Origin: Lachnospiraceae bacterium NSJ-143 | GTDB taxonomy: Bacteria > Bacillota > Clostridia > Lachnospirales > Anaerotignaceae | Direction: 5' to 3' | NCBI GenBank assembly: GCA_022867625.1 | Contig: JALIFM010000001.1 | Span: forward strand, 558,001 to 622,000 | Length of the DNA stretch: 64,000 nt | Part shown: one piece after another, positions 54,366 through 63,897 of the stretch | Layout of the letters: each line of letters starts with the position of its first letter | How positions within the stretch are numbered: position 1 is the first letter of the stretch | Made by a program: the position numbers and the translations under genes | The notes under the pieces: model-generated | The model's database searches: none | The model's input: the letters and a program-made list of their open reading frames with translations, nothing else | What the model was told of the DNA's origin: nothing

Positions 54366-54998
54366 ATGAAACTGGTACTTATCGGCGCTCCTGCGGCAGG
54401 CAAGGGCACACAGGCGAGAAAGCTCATCTCAAAATACAGCCTCGCATATATTTCAACGGGCGATATGCTCAGGGAGGAAGTTGCAAAGGGTACGGAGCTT
54501 GGACTTAAGGTTAAAAGCGTTATGGCTTCAGGAAGCCTTGTATCAGACGACCTTATAATCGCTATTGTTAAAGAAAGAATAAAAGCCGATGACTGCAAAA
54601 ACGGATTTATATTAGATGGCTTCCCACGTACTGTTGTTCAGGCCGAGAAGCTTGATGAGCTTATCGGAAACATTGATAAGGCTATTTACATTAACTGCCC
54701 GGATTCAGCGCTCCTTGAAAGGATTACAGCAAGAGAGACCTGCCCTAAGTGCGGAGCTTCATACAATAAGATTTCTGTTCCGTCAAAAGTTTCAGGCGTA
54801 TGCGATGTGTGCGGCGAAAAGCTCACGCAGAGAAAAGACGATACAGTTGAGGCTGGTAAAGCACGCCTTGAAACATTCCACAAACAGAGCGAACCGCTGG
54901 TGGCTTATTACAAAAATCAGGGACGTTTGTTCGAGGTTGACGGAATGATTGGCATTGACAATGTGACAGAAGCGATTTTTGCTGAATTAGGGGACTGA
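54366..54998 (+). CDS. adk: Adenylate kinase, zinc-binding lid type
   Basis: 210 residues. P-loop GAPAAGKGTQ (the GxP segment has Ala instead of Gly at one site), NMP-binding STGDMLREEVAKGTELG, DGFPRT, and a long lid with two CxxC pairs (CPKC, CDVC) that bind zinc as in Gram-positive enzymes. Converts AMP + ATP to 2 ADP. AAGAGGGAAAGCTA upstream gives a moderate binding site. Confidence 0.97.
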   Translation: MKLVLIGAPAAGKGTQARKLISKYSLAYISTGDMLREEVAKGTELGLKVKSVMASGSLVSDDLIIAIVKERIKADDCKNGFILDGFPRTVVQAEKLDELIGNIDKAIYINCPDSALLERITARETCPKCGASYNKISVPSKVSGVCDVCGEKLTQRKDDTVEAGKARLETFHKQSEPLVAYYKNQGRLFEVDGMIGIDNVTEAIFAELGD

Positions 54999-55001
54999 GA
55001 A

Positions 55002-55748
55002 ATGGCTATAACTATAAAGACAGAAGAACAGATAGAAAAAATGCGTGTTGCCGGAAAAATACTTGTTGACCTTGATGAAATATTAAGAGAGCATATCAAG
55101 CCGGGTGTTACCACGCTTGAGCTTGATACTATAGCTGAGAAATTTATCAGAGGGCGCGGTGCTGTTCCTTCATTTAAGGGGTACGGCGGGTTTCCGGGTT
55201 CTATATGCACTTCTGTAAACGAGGTAATAGTTCATGGAATACCAGGCAGGCTCAGGCTTAAGGAAGGCGACATAATTAGTATTGATATGGGTTCTTTGAT
55301 AGACGGTTTTAATGGAGACTGTGCCAGGACATACGGCGTAGGCGAGATATCGCCTGAAAATCAAAGACTTATTGACGTAACAAAGCAGAGCTTTTTTGAA
55401 GGCATAAAATTCGCCAAAGCAGGCTGTCATCTTTTTGACATATCAGCCGCTGTACAGGAGTATGTTGAAGCGAACGGGTTTGGTGTTGTAAGGGATTATG
55501 TCGGCCACGGAATTGGCAGGCATATGCATGAAGACCCTGCTGTGCCTAATTACAGGCAGCGCGGGAGAGGCCCTAAGCTCCTTAAAGGCATGTGCCTTGC
55601 TATTGAGCCTATGGTTACTGCCGGAACGTATGAGCTTAAGGTGCTTGACGATGAGTGGACTGCTGTTACCCTTGACGGCAAAAACGCGGCGCATTACGAA
55701 AATACTGTTTATATAACTGACGGTGAGCCTGAAATACTTACTTTATAA
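55002..55748 (+). CDS. map: Type I methionine aminopeptidase
   Basis: 248 residues. Metal ligands are all visible: Asp in ISIDMGSLIDG and FNGDCARTYGVG, His in GHGIGRHMHEDP, Glu in AIEPMVTAG and in HYENTVYIT. Removes N-terminal Met from nascent proteins. Starts 3 bases after adk; only GGGGACTGAG stands in front, so coupling to adk translation is likely. Confidence 0.97.
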   Translation: MAITIKTEEQIEKMRVAGKILVDLDEILREHIKPGVTTLELDTIAEKFIRGRGAVPSFKGYGGFPGSICTSVNEVIVHGIPGRLRLKEGDIISIDMGSLIDGFNGDCARTYGVGEISPENQRLIDVTKQSFFEGIKFAKAGCHLFDISAAVQEYVEANGFGVVRDYVGHGIGRHMHEDPAVPNYRQRGRGPKLLKGMCLAIEPMVTAGTYELKVLDDEWTAVTLDGKNAAHYENTVYITDGEPEILTL

Positions 55749-55793
55749 TCTATACGGACAGTAGATTTTAACATACAATTTGAGGTGAAAGAA

Positions 55794-56060
55794 ATGGATT
55801 TTGAAACAGGTCAGATTGTGTTTTCAAAATGCGGTCATGACAAAACGCTTCCTTTCATTGTAACGGCTGTCGACGGTGAGTATTTATACTTGGCAGATGG
55901 AAAAAGCCGCAGGCTTGAACACCCAAAACGTAAAAAAATCAAGCATGTACAAGGAACAAAATATGTCTGCACGGATATAAAGAAAAAGCTTGAGGATAAA
56001 AGCTATATTCTTGACGCTGATATCCTTAAGGCTATTAAAGAGTATTGCAGGGAAATGTAG
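55794..56060 (+). CDS. KOW domain-containing RNA-binding protein (L14e/L6e/L27e-like)
   Basis: 88 residues: FETGQIVFSKCGHDK opens the KOW-type fold, with HPKRKKIKHVQGT as a basic strand. Small proteins of this kind occur between map and infA in many Clostridia; function unknown, likely ribosome- or RNA-associated. The ATG at 55794 follows GAGGTG; an in-frame GTG at 55785 is part of that site. Confidence 0.88.
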   Translation: MDFETGQIVFSKCGHDKTLPFIVTAVDGEYLYLADGKSRRLEHPKRKKIKHVQGTKYVCTDIKKKLEDKSYILDADILKAIKEYCREM

Positions 56061-56072
56061 AGGAGGTTCTTT

Positions 56073-56291
56073 ATGTCTAAAGATGACGTAATTGAATTGG
56101 AAGGAACCGTTATTGAAAAATTGCCGAATGCTATGTTTCAGGTTGAACTTGAAAACGGACATAAAATATTAGCCCATATCTCAGGAAAGCTCCGTATGAA
56201 CTTTATAAGGATACTTCCGGGAGATAAGGTTTTAATCGAAATGTCTCCTTATGACCTTACTAAGGGAAGGATAATTTGGAGAGCTAAATAA
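56073..56291 (+). CDS. infA: Translation initiation factor IF-1
   Basis: 72 residues, the classic S1-fold protein ([40 protein letters not shown]). Blocks the A site during initiation. GAGGAGG site. Confidence 0.98.
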   Translation: MSKDDVIELEGTVIEKLPNAMFQVELENGHKILAHISGKLRMNFIRILPGDKVLIEMSPYDLTKGRIIWRAK

Positions 56292-56321
56292 AGACAAAGG
56301 ATTTAGAAAGGAGTAATCACA

Positions 56322-56435
56322 ATGAAAGTTAGACCATCTGTTAAGCCTATGTGCGAAAAATGCAGAGTTATAAAGAGAAAAGGCCGTGTAATGGTTATTT
56401 GTGAAAATCCAAAACACAAACAAAAACAGGGCTGA
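56322..56435 (+). CDS. rpmJ: 50S ribosomal protein L36
   Basis: 37 residues ([35 protein letters not shown]) with the CxxC...C...H zinc-ribbon set. AAAGGAG site 9 bases upstream. Confidence 0.97.
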   Translation: MKVRPSVKPMCEKCRVIKRKGRVMVICENPKHKQKQG

Positions 56436-56658
56436 TTTTTGACTAACTCGTATTTTTGCCTGTATGCAGAAATATTGTGGTTGTAATTATGGCTTTTTAA
56501 GGGTGCATGAAACCCTTAAAGCAAACTAAGTTAAATCCGTCATTGATTTTAAGGTGTGTTTCCGCAAGCGGCTGACAGATAAAATCTGTATTTGGGAATA
56601 TACCGAATAAATAGGTCATGTAATTTGAAGAGTTTATTTATGGAGGTGCAAAGTACAC
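56436..56658 (+). ncRNA. Structured leader between rpmJ and rpsM
   Basis: 223 bases without an ORF. Three stems are visible: TTTAAGGGT/ACCCTTAAA (9 bp, 7-base loop, 56496-56520), CCGC/GCGG near 56563, and ACAGAT/ATCTGT near 56575-56589. No promoter recognised, so transcription probably continues from S10. A candidate feedback leader for the alpha part (S4 plays this role in E. coli). Confidence 0.5.
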
Positions 56659-57030
56659 ATGGCACGTATCGCTGGTGTAGATTTACCAAGAGAAAAGCGC
56701 GTTGAAATAGGTCTTACTTATGTATATGGAATAGGACACTCAACAGCTGTTAAAGTATTAAAAAAAGCAGGCGTGAATCCTGACACTAGAGTCAGGGATT
56801 TGACTGATGATGAAGTATCAAAAATCCGTGACGCTATAGATGATACACATACAACAGTAGAAGGTGACCTCAGAAGGGAAATCGCCCTTAACATCAAACG
56901 CCTTATGGAAGTTGGATGCTACAGAGGAATCCGTCACAGAAAAGGCCTTCCTGTAAGGGGACAGAAGACAAAGACAAACGCAAGAACAAGAAAAGGCCCA
57001 AGAAAAACTGTTGCAAACAAGAAGAAATAA
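56659..57030 (+). CDS. rpsM: 30S ribosomal protein S13
   Basis: 123 residues ([36 protein letters not shown], ending RKTVANKKK). GGAGGTG is 12 bases upstream of the ATG. Confidence 0.98.
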   Translation: MARIAGVDLPREKRVEIGLTYVYGIGHSTAVKVLKKAGVNPDTRVRDLTDDEVSKIRDAIDDTHTTVEGDLRREIALNIKRLMEVGCYRGIRHRKGLPVRGQKTKTNARTRKGPRKTVANKKK

Positions 57031-57049
57031 GTAGGGAGGTTTACGTCAA

Positions 57050-57451
57050 ATGGCAAAGAAAGCTGTAAAGAAAACGACTACTCGCAGACGTCGTGACAAA
57101 AAGCATGTAGAACGTGGTCAGGCACATATCCAGTCCACATTTAATAATACAATAGTTACAATTACAGACGCAGCAGGAAACGCTCTTTCATGGGCAAGCG
57201 CTGGTCAGTTAGGCTTCAGGGGTTCAAGAAAATCAACTCCTTACGCTGCTCAGATGGCAGCTGAGACAGCCGCAAACGCTGCTTCGGATTACGGTCTTAA
57301 GACAGTAGAAGTATTTGTTAAAGGTCCTGGTTCAGGACGTGAGGCAGCTATACGTGCGCTTCAGGCTGCAGGTCTCAGCGTAACAATGATTAAAGACGTT
57401 ACACCTGTTCCTCACAACGGATGCAGGCCGCCAAAACGCAGAAGAGTCTAA
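57050..57451 (+). CDS. rpsK: 30S ribosomal protein S11
   Basis: 133 residues ([20 protein letters not shown], ending [15 protein letters not shown]). Platform protein. GGGAGG site. Confidence 0.98.
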   Translation: MAKKAVKKTTTRRRRDKKHVERGQAHIQSTFNNTIVTITDAAGNALSWASAGQLGFRGSRKSTPYAAQMAAETAANAASDYGLKTVEVFVKGPGSGREAAIRALQAAGLSVTMIKDVTPVPHNGCRPPKRRRV

Positions 57452-57470
57452 TTAGGAGGTGCAGATATAA

Positions 57471-58073
57471 ATGGCAAGAGATATGGTTCCTGTTCTTAAG
57501 AGATGCAGGTCACTCGACCTTGACCCAATCTACTTGGGAATTGCAAAAAAATCTAAAAAACAGCCGGCAAACACAAGAAGAAAAATCAGCGAGTATGGTC
57601 TTCAGATGAGGGAAAAGCAGAAAGCCAAATTCATCTACGGCGTACTTGAGAAGCAGTTCAGAGGATACTACGCCAAAGCTGAAAACATGGCTAAAAAAGA
57701 GGGTATCCCTGGTGAAAACCTTCTTATGCTTCTTGAAATGAGGCTTGACAATGTAATGTTCAGGCTTGGCTACGGCAGAACAAGAAAAGAAGCAAGGCAG
57801 ATTGTACGTCACAAGCATGTACTTGTAAACGGCAAGCCTGTAGATATTCCTTCATACCAGCTCAAGGTTGGCGATGTTGTGGAAATCAAAGAGAAATATG
57901 CTTCTATGCAGAAATACAAAAATATTCTTGAAGTAACAGATACAAGGATAGTTCCGGAATGGCTTACAGCTGACCATGAGAACTTAAAGGGCACAGTTGC
58001 CGCAAGGCCTCAGAGAGCGCAGATTGACGTTCCTGTTGAGGAGACATTCATCGTAGAGCTCTACTCAAAATAA
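57471..58073 (+). CDS. rpsD: 30S ribosomal protein S4
   Basis: 200 residues, with S4 RNA-binding domain (MRLDNVMFRLGYGRTRKEAR, VLVNGKPVDIPSY). Initiates 30S assembly; S4 is the known autorepressor of the alpha operon in E. coli. Only one N-terminal Cys, so the zinc-free form. In Bacillus rpsD lies elsewhere; here it keeps the ancestral place. Confidence 0.98.
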   Translation: MARDMVPVLKRCRSLDLDPIYLGIAKKSKKQPANTRRKISEYGLQMREKQKAKFIYGVLEKQFRGYYAKAENMAKKEGIPGENLLMLLEMRLDNVMFRLGYGRTRKEARQIVRHKHVLVNGKPVDIPSYQLKVGDVVEIKEKYASMQKYKNILEVTDTRIVPEWLTADHENLKGTVAARPQRAQIDVPVEETFIVELYSK

Positions 58074-58088
58074 TAAATGCAACACTAA

Positions 58089-58120
58089 AAGCAGTGGGGT
58101 CTTTTATGACTTCACTGCTT
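58089..58120 (+). promoter_or_regulatory. Hairpin in the rpsD-rpoA interval
   Basis: AAGCAGTG / CACTGCTT (8 bp) with an inner GTC/GAC pair block. No T-tract directly after it, so probably an mRNA processing or stability element. Confidence 0.5.
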
Positions 58121-58181
58121 GTAAAACTTATTTTTGGCTTAAATGCCTATTCTATTTATTCCACATGAGGAGGTTTAAATT

Positions 58182-59141
58182 GTGTTAGAGTTTGAGAAAC
58201 CTCGTATTGAGATTGCTGAAATGGCGCCGGACGGGACTTATGGACGTTTTGTGGTGGAGCCTCTTGAAAGGGGCTATGGCACAACACTTGGAAATTCCCT
58301 TAGAAGGATACTTCTTTCCTCGCTTCCGGGAGCTGCGGTAAGCAATGTTAAAATAGACAGAGTGCTGCATGAATTCAGTGTTATTCCTGGCGTTAAGGAA
58401 GACGTTTCAGAAATAATCCTCAATCTTAAAGGTCTTGCAATTAAGAATACAAGCGACAGTTTTGAGCCAAAGCTTGCCTATATTGATTTTGAGGGTGAGG
58501 GTGAGGTAAAGGCTTCAGATATCAAGGTTGACAGCGATATCGAGATTATGAACCCGGACCACCATATAGCGACATTAAGCGGCGGCGCAAACAGCAAGCT
58601 TTATATGGAAATAACAATCACAAGAGGTAGAGGCTATGTAGGCGCGGACAAGAACAAAAAAGAAGACCAGCCTATAGGTATGCTCCCTGTTGACTCGATA
58701 TATACACCAGTCAGGAGAGTAAATTTCCTTGTTGAAAATACACGTGTAGGACAGATTACTGACTACGACAAGCTTACGCTTGAGGTATGGACCAACGGTA
58801 CAATTACCCCTGACGACGCGGTAAGCTATGGTGCAAAGATTCTTAATGAGCACCTTAACTTATTTGTTGACCTTTCCGAAAACGCTAAAAATGCGGAAAT
58901 CATGGTAGAAAAAGAAGAAGGCAAGAAAGAAAAGGTTCTTGAGATGAGTATTGAGGAGCTTGACCTTTCAGTGCGTTCTTATAACTGCCTTAAGAGGGCA
59001 GGAATAAATACTGTTGAGGACCTTGCAAGCAAAACGGAAGATGAAATGATGAAAGTGCGTAATCTTGGGCGCAAATCCCTTGAGGAAGTGCTTAACAAGA
59101 TGGCTGAACTCGGCCTTAGCTTAAAGCCGAGCGAAGAATAA
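58182..59141 (+). CDS. rpoA: DNA-directed RNA polymerase subunit alpha
   Basis: 319 residues. N-terminal assembly domain ([35 protein letters not shown]) and C-terminal domain (about 245-312, [31 protein letters not shown]) that contacts UP elements and activators, joined by a Glu/Lys-rich linker. Starts at GTG 58182, 8 bases after GAGGAGG. Confidence 0.98.
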   Translation: MLEFEKPRIEIAEMAPDGTYGRFVVEPLERGYGTTLGNSLRRILLSSLPGAAVSNVKIDRVLHEFSVIPGVKEDVSEIILNLKGLAIKNTSDSFEPKLAYIDFEGEGEVKASDIKVDSDIEIMNPDHHIATLSGGANSKLYMEITITRGRGYVGADKNKKEDQPIGMLPVDSIYTPVRRVNFLVENTRVGQITDYDKLTLEVWTNGTITPDDAVSYGAKILNEHLNLFVDLSENAKNAEIMVEKEEGKKEKVLEMSIEELDLSVRSYNCLKRAGINTVEDLASKTEDEMMKVRNLGRKSLEEVLNKMAELGLSLKPSEE

Positions 59142-59241
59142 TATTAGTTATTGTTATTATTTAGTGGCGAAATTACAGCCCTGCGTAAGACCGTAAGAGC
59201 GGCAGGGCTGGGGTAAGTTTCGCAGAAAGCGGAGGATTAAA
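59142..59241 (+). ncRNA. Leader hairpin upstream of rplQ
   Basis: A nested hairpin: GCGAAA (59167-59172) pairs with TTTCGC (59218-59223) and CAGCCCTGC (59176-59184) with GCAGGGCTG (59202-59210). It ends 8 bases before the rplQ ribosome binding site. Possibly an L17-responsive or processing element; not the known L17 downstream element, which lies after the gene. Confidence 0.55.
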
Positions 59242-59784
59242 ATGACAGGTTCAGGCTACAGAAAACTTGGAAGAACATCATCACAGAGAAAGGCCCTTTT
59301 AAGAAACCAGGTAACAAACCTGCTTTACCATGGAAAAATTACAACAACAGACACAAGGGCTAAAGAAGTAAGAAGGCTTGCTGAAAAGCTTATCACTCTT
59401 GCTGTTAAAGAAAAAGACAACTTTACAGAGGTTGAGGTAACAGCAAAGGTTCCTAAAAAGGACGCTAACGGCGCAAGAGTGAAAGAAACAGTTAATGGCA
59501 AAAAGGTAACAGTTTATGATGAGGTTAAAAAGACAGTTAAGAAGGATAACCCTTCAAGACTTGCCGCAAGAAGAAAAATCCTCAGCGTTCTTTATCCTGT
59601 AACAGAGGTGCCAAAGGACGGAAAGAAAGTAAGAAAGCTTTCCAAAGAAATAGATATGGTTGCTAAGCTCTTTGATGAAATCGCTCCAAAGTATACTGAC
59701 CGTAAGGGCGGATATACAAGAATGATTAAAATCGGACCTCGTAAGGGCGACGCAGCAGAAATGGTAATCCTTGAGCTTGTTTAA
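59242..59784 (+). CDS. rplQ: 50S ribosomal protein L17 with long insertions
   Basis: 180 residues, against about 113-127 usually. Conserved ends are intact ([33 protein letters not shown]; and [29 protein letters not shown]). A Lys/Val-rich insertion of about 45 residues (around 58-102) and a second short one (around 115-130) account for the extra length. Similar long L17 forms exist in some Clostridia. The ATG at 59242 follows CGGAGG. A terminator closes the ribosomal operon. Confidence 0.95.
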   Translation: MTGSGYRKLGRTSSQRKALLRNQVTNLLYHGKITTTDTRAKEVRRLAEKLITLAVKEKDNFTEVEVTAKVPKKDANGARVKETVNGKKVTVYDEVKKTVKKDNPSRLAARRKILSVLYPVTEVPKDGKKVRKLSKEIDMVAKLFDEIAPKYTDRKGGYTRMIKIGPRKGDAAEMVILELV

Positions 59785-59815
59785 TTTAAACAGCAGTTAC
59801 CGGCAAATTTAAAAA

Positions 59816-59852
59816 GAAAAAAGGGATTAAGGTTTCTTAGTCCCTTTTTTTT
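59816..59852 (+). terminator. Terminator of the S10-spc-alpha operon
   Basis: AAAAAAGGGATTAAG / CTTAGTCCCTTTTTT stem with one G-U pair, then T-run. Confidence 0.92.
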
Positions 59853-59883
59853 GGTAATATAAATTAATTATAAAAACTAGTCG

Positions 59884-59899
59884 ATTGTATCCATACAAT
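59884..59899. promoter_or_regulatory. ATTGTAT-CC-ATACAAT palindrome upstream of the ecf operon
   Basis: 7-bp perfect inverted repeat with a 2-base centre, 24 bases before the proposed -35 box. Too tight for an RNA hairpin; a repressor or activator site is plausible. Confidence 0.4.
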
Positions 59900-59922
59900 A
59901 TGTTTTTTTTATGCCGATGTTA

Positions 59923-59951
59923 TTGTAAGAGAATACATTTTATGGTATTTT
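59923..59951 (+). promoter_or_regulatory. Candidate promoter of ecfA1-ecfA2-ecfT-truA
   Basis: TTGTAA, 17-base spacer, TATTTT, 36 bases before the TTG start and after the rplQ terminator. Confidence 0.5.
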
Positions 59952-59987
59952 CACACTATTAAAAAACATAGAGCGGGTGTATTTGTT

Positions 59988-60857
59988 TTGGAAAAAATGA
60001 TTGTAACAGAAAATTTATCGTACGAATATAAAACTACATTTGAAGAAAACGGGAAAAGTATTACAAAAAAAATACTGGCCCTTAATAATATAAATATTGA
60101 AATAGAAAAGGGTTCCTTTGTTGCGGTACTGGGGCATAACGGCTCCGGAAAGTCAACACTTGCAAAGCATATAAACGCGCTTGTGCGCCCAACAGAGGGT
60201 ACACTCTGGATAAACGGGTATGATACAAAAAACGAGGAGTTTTTGTGGGACATACGCCAAAGCGCGGGCATGGTGTTCCAAAACCCCGATAACCAGATAG
60301 TCGCAACTATAGTTGAGGAGGATGTGGCATTCGGCCCTGAAAACCTCGGGATAGAGCCTTCTGAAATAAGAAAGAGAGTAGATGAGGCTATTGCCACTGT
60401 CCATATGCAGGAATATAGAAAAAGTGTTCCGTCAAAGCTGAGCGGAGGACAGAAACAGAGGATAGCCATAGCCGGGGTATTGGCTATGAAGCCGGAATGT
60501 ATAGTGCTAGACGAGCCTACAGCCATGCTTGACCCGGAGGGGCGCAGAGATGTGATTAATACAATCACAAGGCTTAACAGGGAAGAAAAGCTGACAACAG
60601 TGCTCATAACACACTATATGGACGAGACTGTCGGCGCTGACAGGATAATAGTAATTGATGACGGCAATATTGTTATGGACGGAACGCCGAGGGAAGTACT
60701 GGTACAGGTTGAAAAAATGAAAAGCTTTGGGCTTGAGGTTCCTCAGGCAACTGAAATTGCGTATAATCTCCGCAAAAGGGGTATTGACATACCGGCGGAT
60801 ATTCTTACTCCTGAAGAAATGGTAGGTGCGATATGTCAATTGAAATCAGCCATTTGA
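59988..60857 (+). CDS. ecfA1: ECF transporter ATP-binding protein EcfA1
   Basis: 289 residues. Walker [11 protein letters not shown]-loop [21 protein letters not shown] (the typical EcfA1 form), signature [13 protein letters not shown], Walker [14 protein letters not shown], switch His THYMDE. With EcfA2 and EcfT it powers uptake through exchangeable S components. The start is TTG at 59988, placed by a weak GCGGGTG; an ATG at 59997 is possible. Overlaps ecfA2 by 25 bases. Confidence 0.95.
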   Translation: MEKMIVTENLSYEYKTTFEENGKSITKKILALNNINIEIEKGSFVAVLGHNGSGKSTLAKHINALVRPTEGTLWINGYDTKNEEFLWDIRQSAGMVFQNPDNQIVATIVEEDVAFGPENLGIEPSEIRKRVDEAIATVHMQEYRKSVPSKLSGGQKQRIAIAGVLAMKPECIVLDEPTAMLDPEGRRDVINTITRLNREEKLTTVLITHYMDETVGADRIIVIDDGNIVMDGTPREVLVQVEKMKSFGLEVPQATEIAYNLRKRGIDIPADILTPEEMVGAICQLKSAI

Positions 60858-61690
60858 CACATCTGTACAACGAGGGCACGGCTATGGAAAGAAAGGCCCT
60901 TGATGATGTGAATCTAACTATAAATGACGGGGAGTTTGTGGCCATTATTGGACACACAGGCTCAGGAAAATCAACTCTGATTCAGCACTTGAACGCGCTC
61001 ATGAAGCCTACAGGTGGAAAAATACTGCTTGATGGCGAGGATATTAATAAGGACAAAACAAAGCTTAAATCGATAAGGCAGAAGATTGGCCTTGTTTTTC
61101 AATATCCGGAGCACCAGCTTTTTGAGATGACAATATTTAAGGACGTTTGCTATGGTCCTAAAAATATGGGCTTAAATGACGCAGATGTTGAGAAGGCGGC
61201 AAAGGAAGCACTTGATTTGGTAGGACTTGACGAGTCGTTTTATGATAAATCGCCCTTTGAGCTGAGCGGAGGACAGAAAAGGCGTGCGGCTATCGCGGGG
61301 ATACTGGCTATGAAGCCGAGGGTGCTTGTGCTTGACGAGCCAACAGCTGGTGTTGACCCAAGAGGGCGCAATGAGATATTTGACGCTATAAACCATATGC
61401 ACCACGAAACAGGCATAACAGTAATACTTGTATCGCACAGTATGGAAGACGTGGCAAAATACGCTGACAGAATAATTGTTATGAATCAGGGGCGTGTGGC
61501 CCTTACAGGTACTCCGAGGGAGGTTTTCTCAAGGGTGTCGCTGCTTGAAGAAATAGGCCTTGCGGCGCCGCAGACAAGCTATGTAATGAAAGGCCTCAGC
61601 GACAAGGGATATAGTGTGGCTCAGGATATTTATACAGTTGATGAGGCTACAGAGGTTTTGTATGATTTGCTTAAGCAGGTGAAAAAATGA
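60833..61690 (+). CDS. ecfA2: ECF transporter ATP-binding protein EcfA2
   Basis: 285 residues. Walker [31 protein letters not shown] (EcfA2-type Q-loop), [32 protein letters not shown]. Heterodimer partner of EcfA1; the long overlap with ecfA1 and the 4-base overlap with ecfT imply coupled, equal expression. Confidence 0.96.
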   Translation: MSIEISHLTHLYNEGTAMERKALDDVNLTINDGEFVAIIGHTGSGKSTLIQHLNALMKPTGGKILLDGEDINKDKTKLKSIRQKIGLVFQYPEHQLFEMTIFKDVCYGPKNMGLNDADVEKAAKEALDLVGLDESFYDKSPFELSGGQKRRAAIAGILAMKPRVLVLDEPTAGVDPRGRNEIFDAINHMHHETGITVILVSHSMEDVAKYADRIIVMNQGRVALTGTPREVFSRVSLLEEIGLAAPQTSYVMKGLSDKGYSVAQDIYTVDEATEVLYDLLKQVKK

Positions 61691-62490
61691 TAAGGGATAT
61701 AACGGTTGGCCAGTATTACGCATCGGATTCCTGTATACACAGGCTTGACCCGAGAGTAAAAATACTTGGCACAATGGCTTTTGTGGTTATACTTTTTATA
61801 ATAAACGATATATACTCATATGCGTTTTCGATAGCGGCTCTTGCTCTTACAATAGCCGCGTCAAAGGTGCCTGCAAAGTTTATATTTAAAGGCATTAAAA
61901 GCATACTCTTTATAGTGTTCCTTACGGCGTTTTTAAATGTTGTCACAACAAGGGGCACGCATATACTGTTGCAGATTGGCTTTATAAAGGTAACTCTTGA
62001 GGGTGTGTTTATGGCTGTTAAGATGGTTGTAAGGCTTATAATGCTCATTATAGGCTCATCTCTGTTAACACTCACAACTACGCCTATACAGCTTACAGAC
62101 GGAATTGAGCAGCTTTTAAAGCCGTTTTCAAAAATTGGCCTTCCGTCGGCGGAAATAGCCATGATGATGAGCATAGCTCTCAGGTTTGTGCCGACACTTC
62201 TGGACGAAACCGACAAGATAATGAAGGCCCAGCAGGCAAGGGGCGCAGATTTTGACACTGGCGGAATAAAACAGAAGGCCCAGAGCCTTGTACCGGTGCT
62301 CGTACCGCTTTTTGTATCGGCCTTCAGAAGGGCTGACGAGCTTGCCACCGCTATGGAGGCCAGATGCTATCACGGGGGAAACAACCGCACAAGAATGAAC
62401 AAAATGGCTTTAAAGGGAAGCGACTACAGGGCTTCAGCTGTTATTGTTTTATATATTGCACTTACTTTTATTATTATGTTTGTATGGTGA
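61687..62490 (+). CDS. ecfT: ECF transporter transmembrane protein EcfT
   Basis: 267 residues with about five to six helices. The two coupling motifs that dock on the ATPases are visible: KAQQARGADF and TAMEARCYHGG (Ala-Arg-x). Scaffold between the ATPases and S components. Start overlaps the ecfA2 stop (ATGA). Confidence 0.96.
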   Translation: MIRDITVGQYYASDSCIHRLDPRVKILGTMAFVVILFIINDIYSYAFSIAALALTIAASKVPAKFIFKGIKSILFIVFLTAFLNVVTTRGTHILLQIGFIKVTLEGVFMAVKMVVRLIMLIIGSSLLTLTTTPIQLTDGIEQLLKPFSKIGLPSAEIAMMMSIALRFVPTLLDETDKIMKAQQARGADFDTGGIKQKAQSLVPVLVPLFVSAFRRADELATAMEARCYHGGNNRTRMNKMALKGSDYRASAVIVLYIALTFIIMFVW

Positions 62491-62493
62491 TTT

Positions 62494-63243
62494 ATGTTAA
62501 AGAGGATACTGTTTACAATAGCATATGACGGTTCGGGGTATTTTGGCTGGCAGAAACAGACTGATGAAAGAATACCTACTGTTCAGGGTGCGTTTGAGAA
62601 GGCTTTAAGCGATTTCTTTAAAAAAGAAATAACCTGTATTGGCGCAAGCAGAACGGACAGGGGAGTACATGCCTTAGGTCAGAGGGCGGTTATTGATGTG
62701 GATACAACAGTGCCGGCTGAGAGGCTTCCACTTGCGCTTCAGTCTTTTATGCCGGAGGATATAGCTGTTGTTGGAGCGTGTGAGGTTGCAGGGGATTTTC
62801 ACCCGCGCTTTGACTGCATAAATAAGACATATCAGTACAGAATTTATAATGGAAGGTACAAAAACCCAATTTGCAGAAAATACGCTAAGCACTGCCATAC
62901 AGCGCTGGATGCTGAAAGAATGAATGAGGTTTCTAAGGCTTTTATAGGTACACATGATTTTAAAGCCTTCGCCGCTTCGGGCAACAGCTCTAAGACTACC
63001 GTAAGGACAATATTTGATATAGGTGTAAAGCGTGATGGAGATTTTGTGATAATCACTGTTACAGGTGACGGGTTTCTTTACAACATGATAAGGATAATTG
63101 CAGGAACCCTGATGCTTGCAGGAAGCGGAAGGCTGAGCCGAAGCGGCCTTGAGAAAATTATCGAAAGCCGCGACAGGACAAGGGCCGGCAAAACAGCCGG
63201 ACCGGAAGGTCTTACGCTTATGGAAATTAAATACGGTATTTAG
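62494..63243 (+). CDS. truA: tRNA pseudouridine(38-40) synthase TruA
   Basis: 249 residues. Opens ILFTIAYDGSGYFGWQKQ and carries the catalytic Asp in GASRTDRGVHALGQ; later YNMIRIIAGTL and AGKTAGPEGL. Modifies the anticodon stem-loop of many tRNAs. The ATG at 62494 lies 3 bases after ecfT with only GGTG in front. The ecfA1-A2-T-truA-rplM-rpsI order is widespread in Firmicutes. Confidence 0.96.
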   Translation: MLKRILFTIAYDGSGYFGWQKQTDERIPTVQGAFEKALSDFFKKEITCIGASRTDRGVHALGQRAVIDVDTTVPAERLPLALQSFMPEDIAVVGACEVAGDFHPRFDCINKTYQYRIYNGRYKNPICRKYAKHCHTALDAERMNEVSKAFIGTHDFKAFAASGNSSKTTVRTIFDIGVKRDGDFVIITVTGDGFLYNMIRIIAGTLMLAGSGRLSRSGLEKIIESRDRTRAGKTAGPEGLTLMEIKYGI

Positions 63244-63254
63244 ATAAAAATACC

Positions 63255-63284
63255 TTGACAGGAGCAATTCAATTATAATATAAT
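63255..63284 (+). promoter_or_regulatory. Promoter of rplM-rpsI
   Basis: TTGACA, 18-base spacer, TATAAT, just after truA. Confidence 0.8.
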
Positions 63285-63290
63285 TCAATT

Positions 63291-63436
63291 ATTGCGTAAA
63301 TGACTGATACGCCACTTAAAAACTCGATTAGCCCCGGGTTTTATAATATATTGTAACTGTCCGCTGATTGTGCCGGTGCATTTCCCTCACTGAGTACATG
63401 CTGGGACGCTTTAGTATTTAAGGAGGTTAATTAGAT
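63291..63436 (+). ncRNA. Candidate leader of rplM-rpsI (L13 leader position)
   Basis: About 145 bases of untranslated RNA between the promoter and rplM. Firmicutes often carry an L13 autoregulatory leader here; I see local GC-rich segments (GCCCCGGG, GTGCCGGTGC) but did not establish the conserved fold. Confidence 0.45.
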
Positions 63437-63874
63437 ATGAGAACAACATACATGCCTAACCCTACAAAAGTTGAGAGAAAATGGTATGTTGTAGACGCTG
63501 AAGGTAAGAACCTTGGACGTCTTGCATCAGAAATCGCTAAAGTTTTAAGAGGAAAAAATAAACCAATCTATACATCATTTGTAGACACAGGTGATTATGT
63601 TATAGTTGTAAACGCTGACAAGATTGCTGTAACAGGCAAGAAGCTTGACCAGAAAAAATATTACCACCACACAGGCTATATCGGCGGCCTTAAGGAAATC
63701 ACACTTAAGAGATTACTGGAAACAAAACCTGAGGAAGTTATTAAACACGCCGTAAAAGGTATGCTTCCTAAAAATACACTTGGTAAAAACATGATTAAAA
63801 AGCTTCATGTATATGCTGGCCCTGAGCACGACCACGCGGCACAGAAACCTGAAGTTTTAGAAATCGAAGCTTAA
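63437..63874 (+). CDS. rplM: 50S ribosomal protein L13
   Basis: 145 residues ([45 protein letters not shown]). AAGGAGG 11 bases upstream of the ATG. Co-transcribed with rpsI. Confidence 0.98.
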   Translation: MRTTYMPNPTKVERKWYVVDAEGKNLGRLASEIAKVLRGKNKPIYTSFVDTGDYVIVVNADKIAVTGKKLDQKKYYHHTGYIGGLKEITLKRLLETKPEEVIKHAVKGMLPKNTLGKNMIKKLHVYAGPEHDHAAQKPEVLEIEA

Positions 63875-63897
63875 TAGTATTATAAGGAGGAAGCAAA

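Noticed and set aside
59951-60607. 218-codon antisense ORF in ecfA1
   Set aside because: Ser/Phe-rich mirror translation of a highly conserved ATPase.
61716-62348. 210-codon antisense ORF in ecfT
   Set aside because: Shadow of a hydrophobic membrane protein gene.
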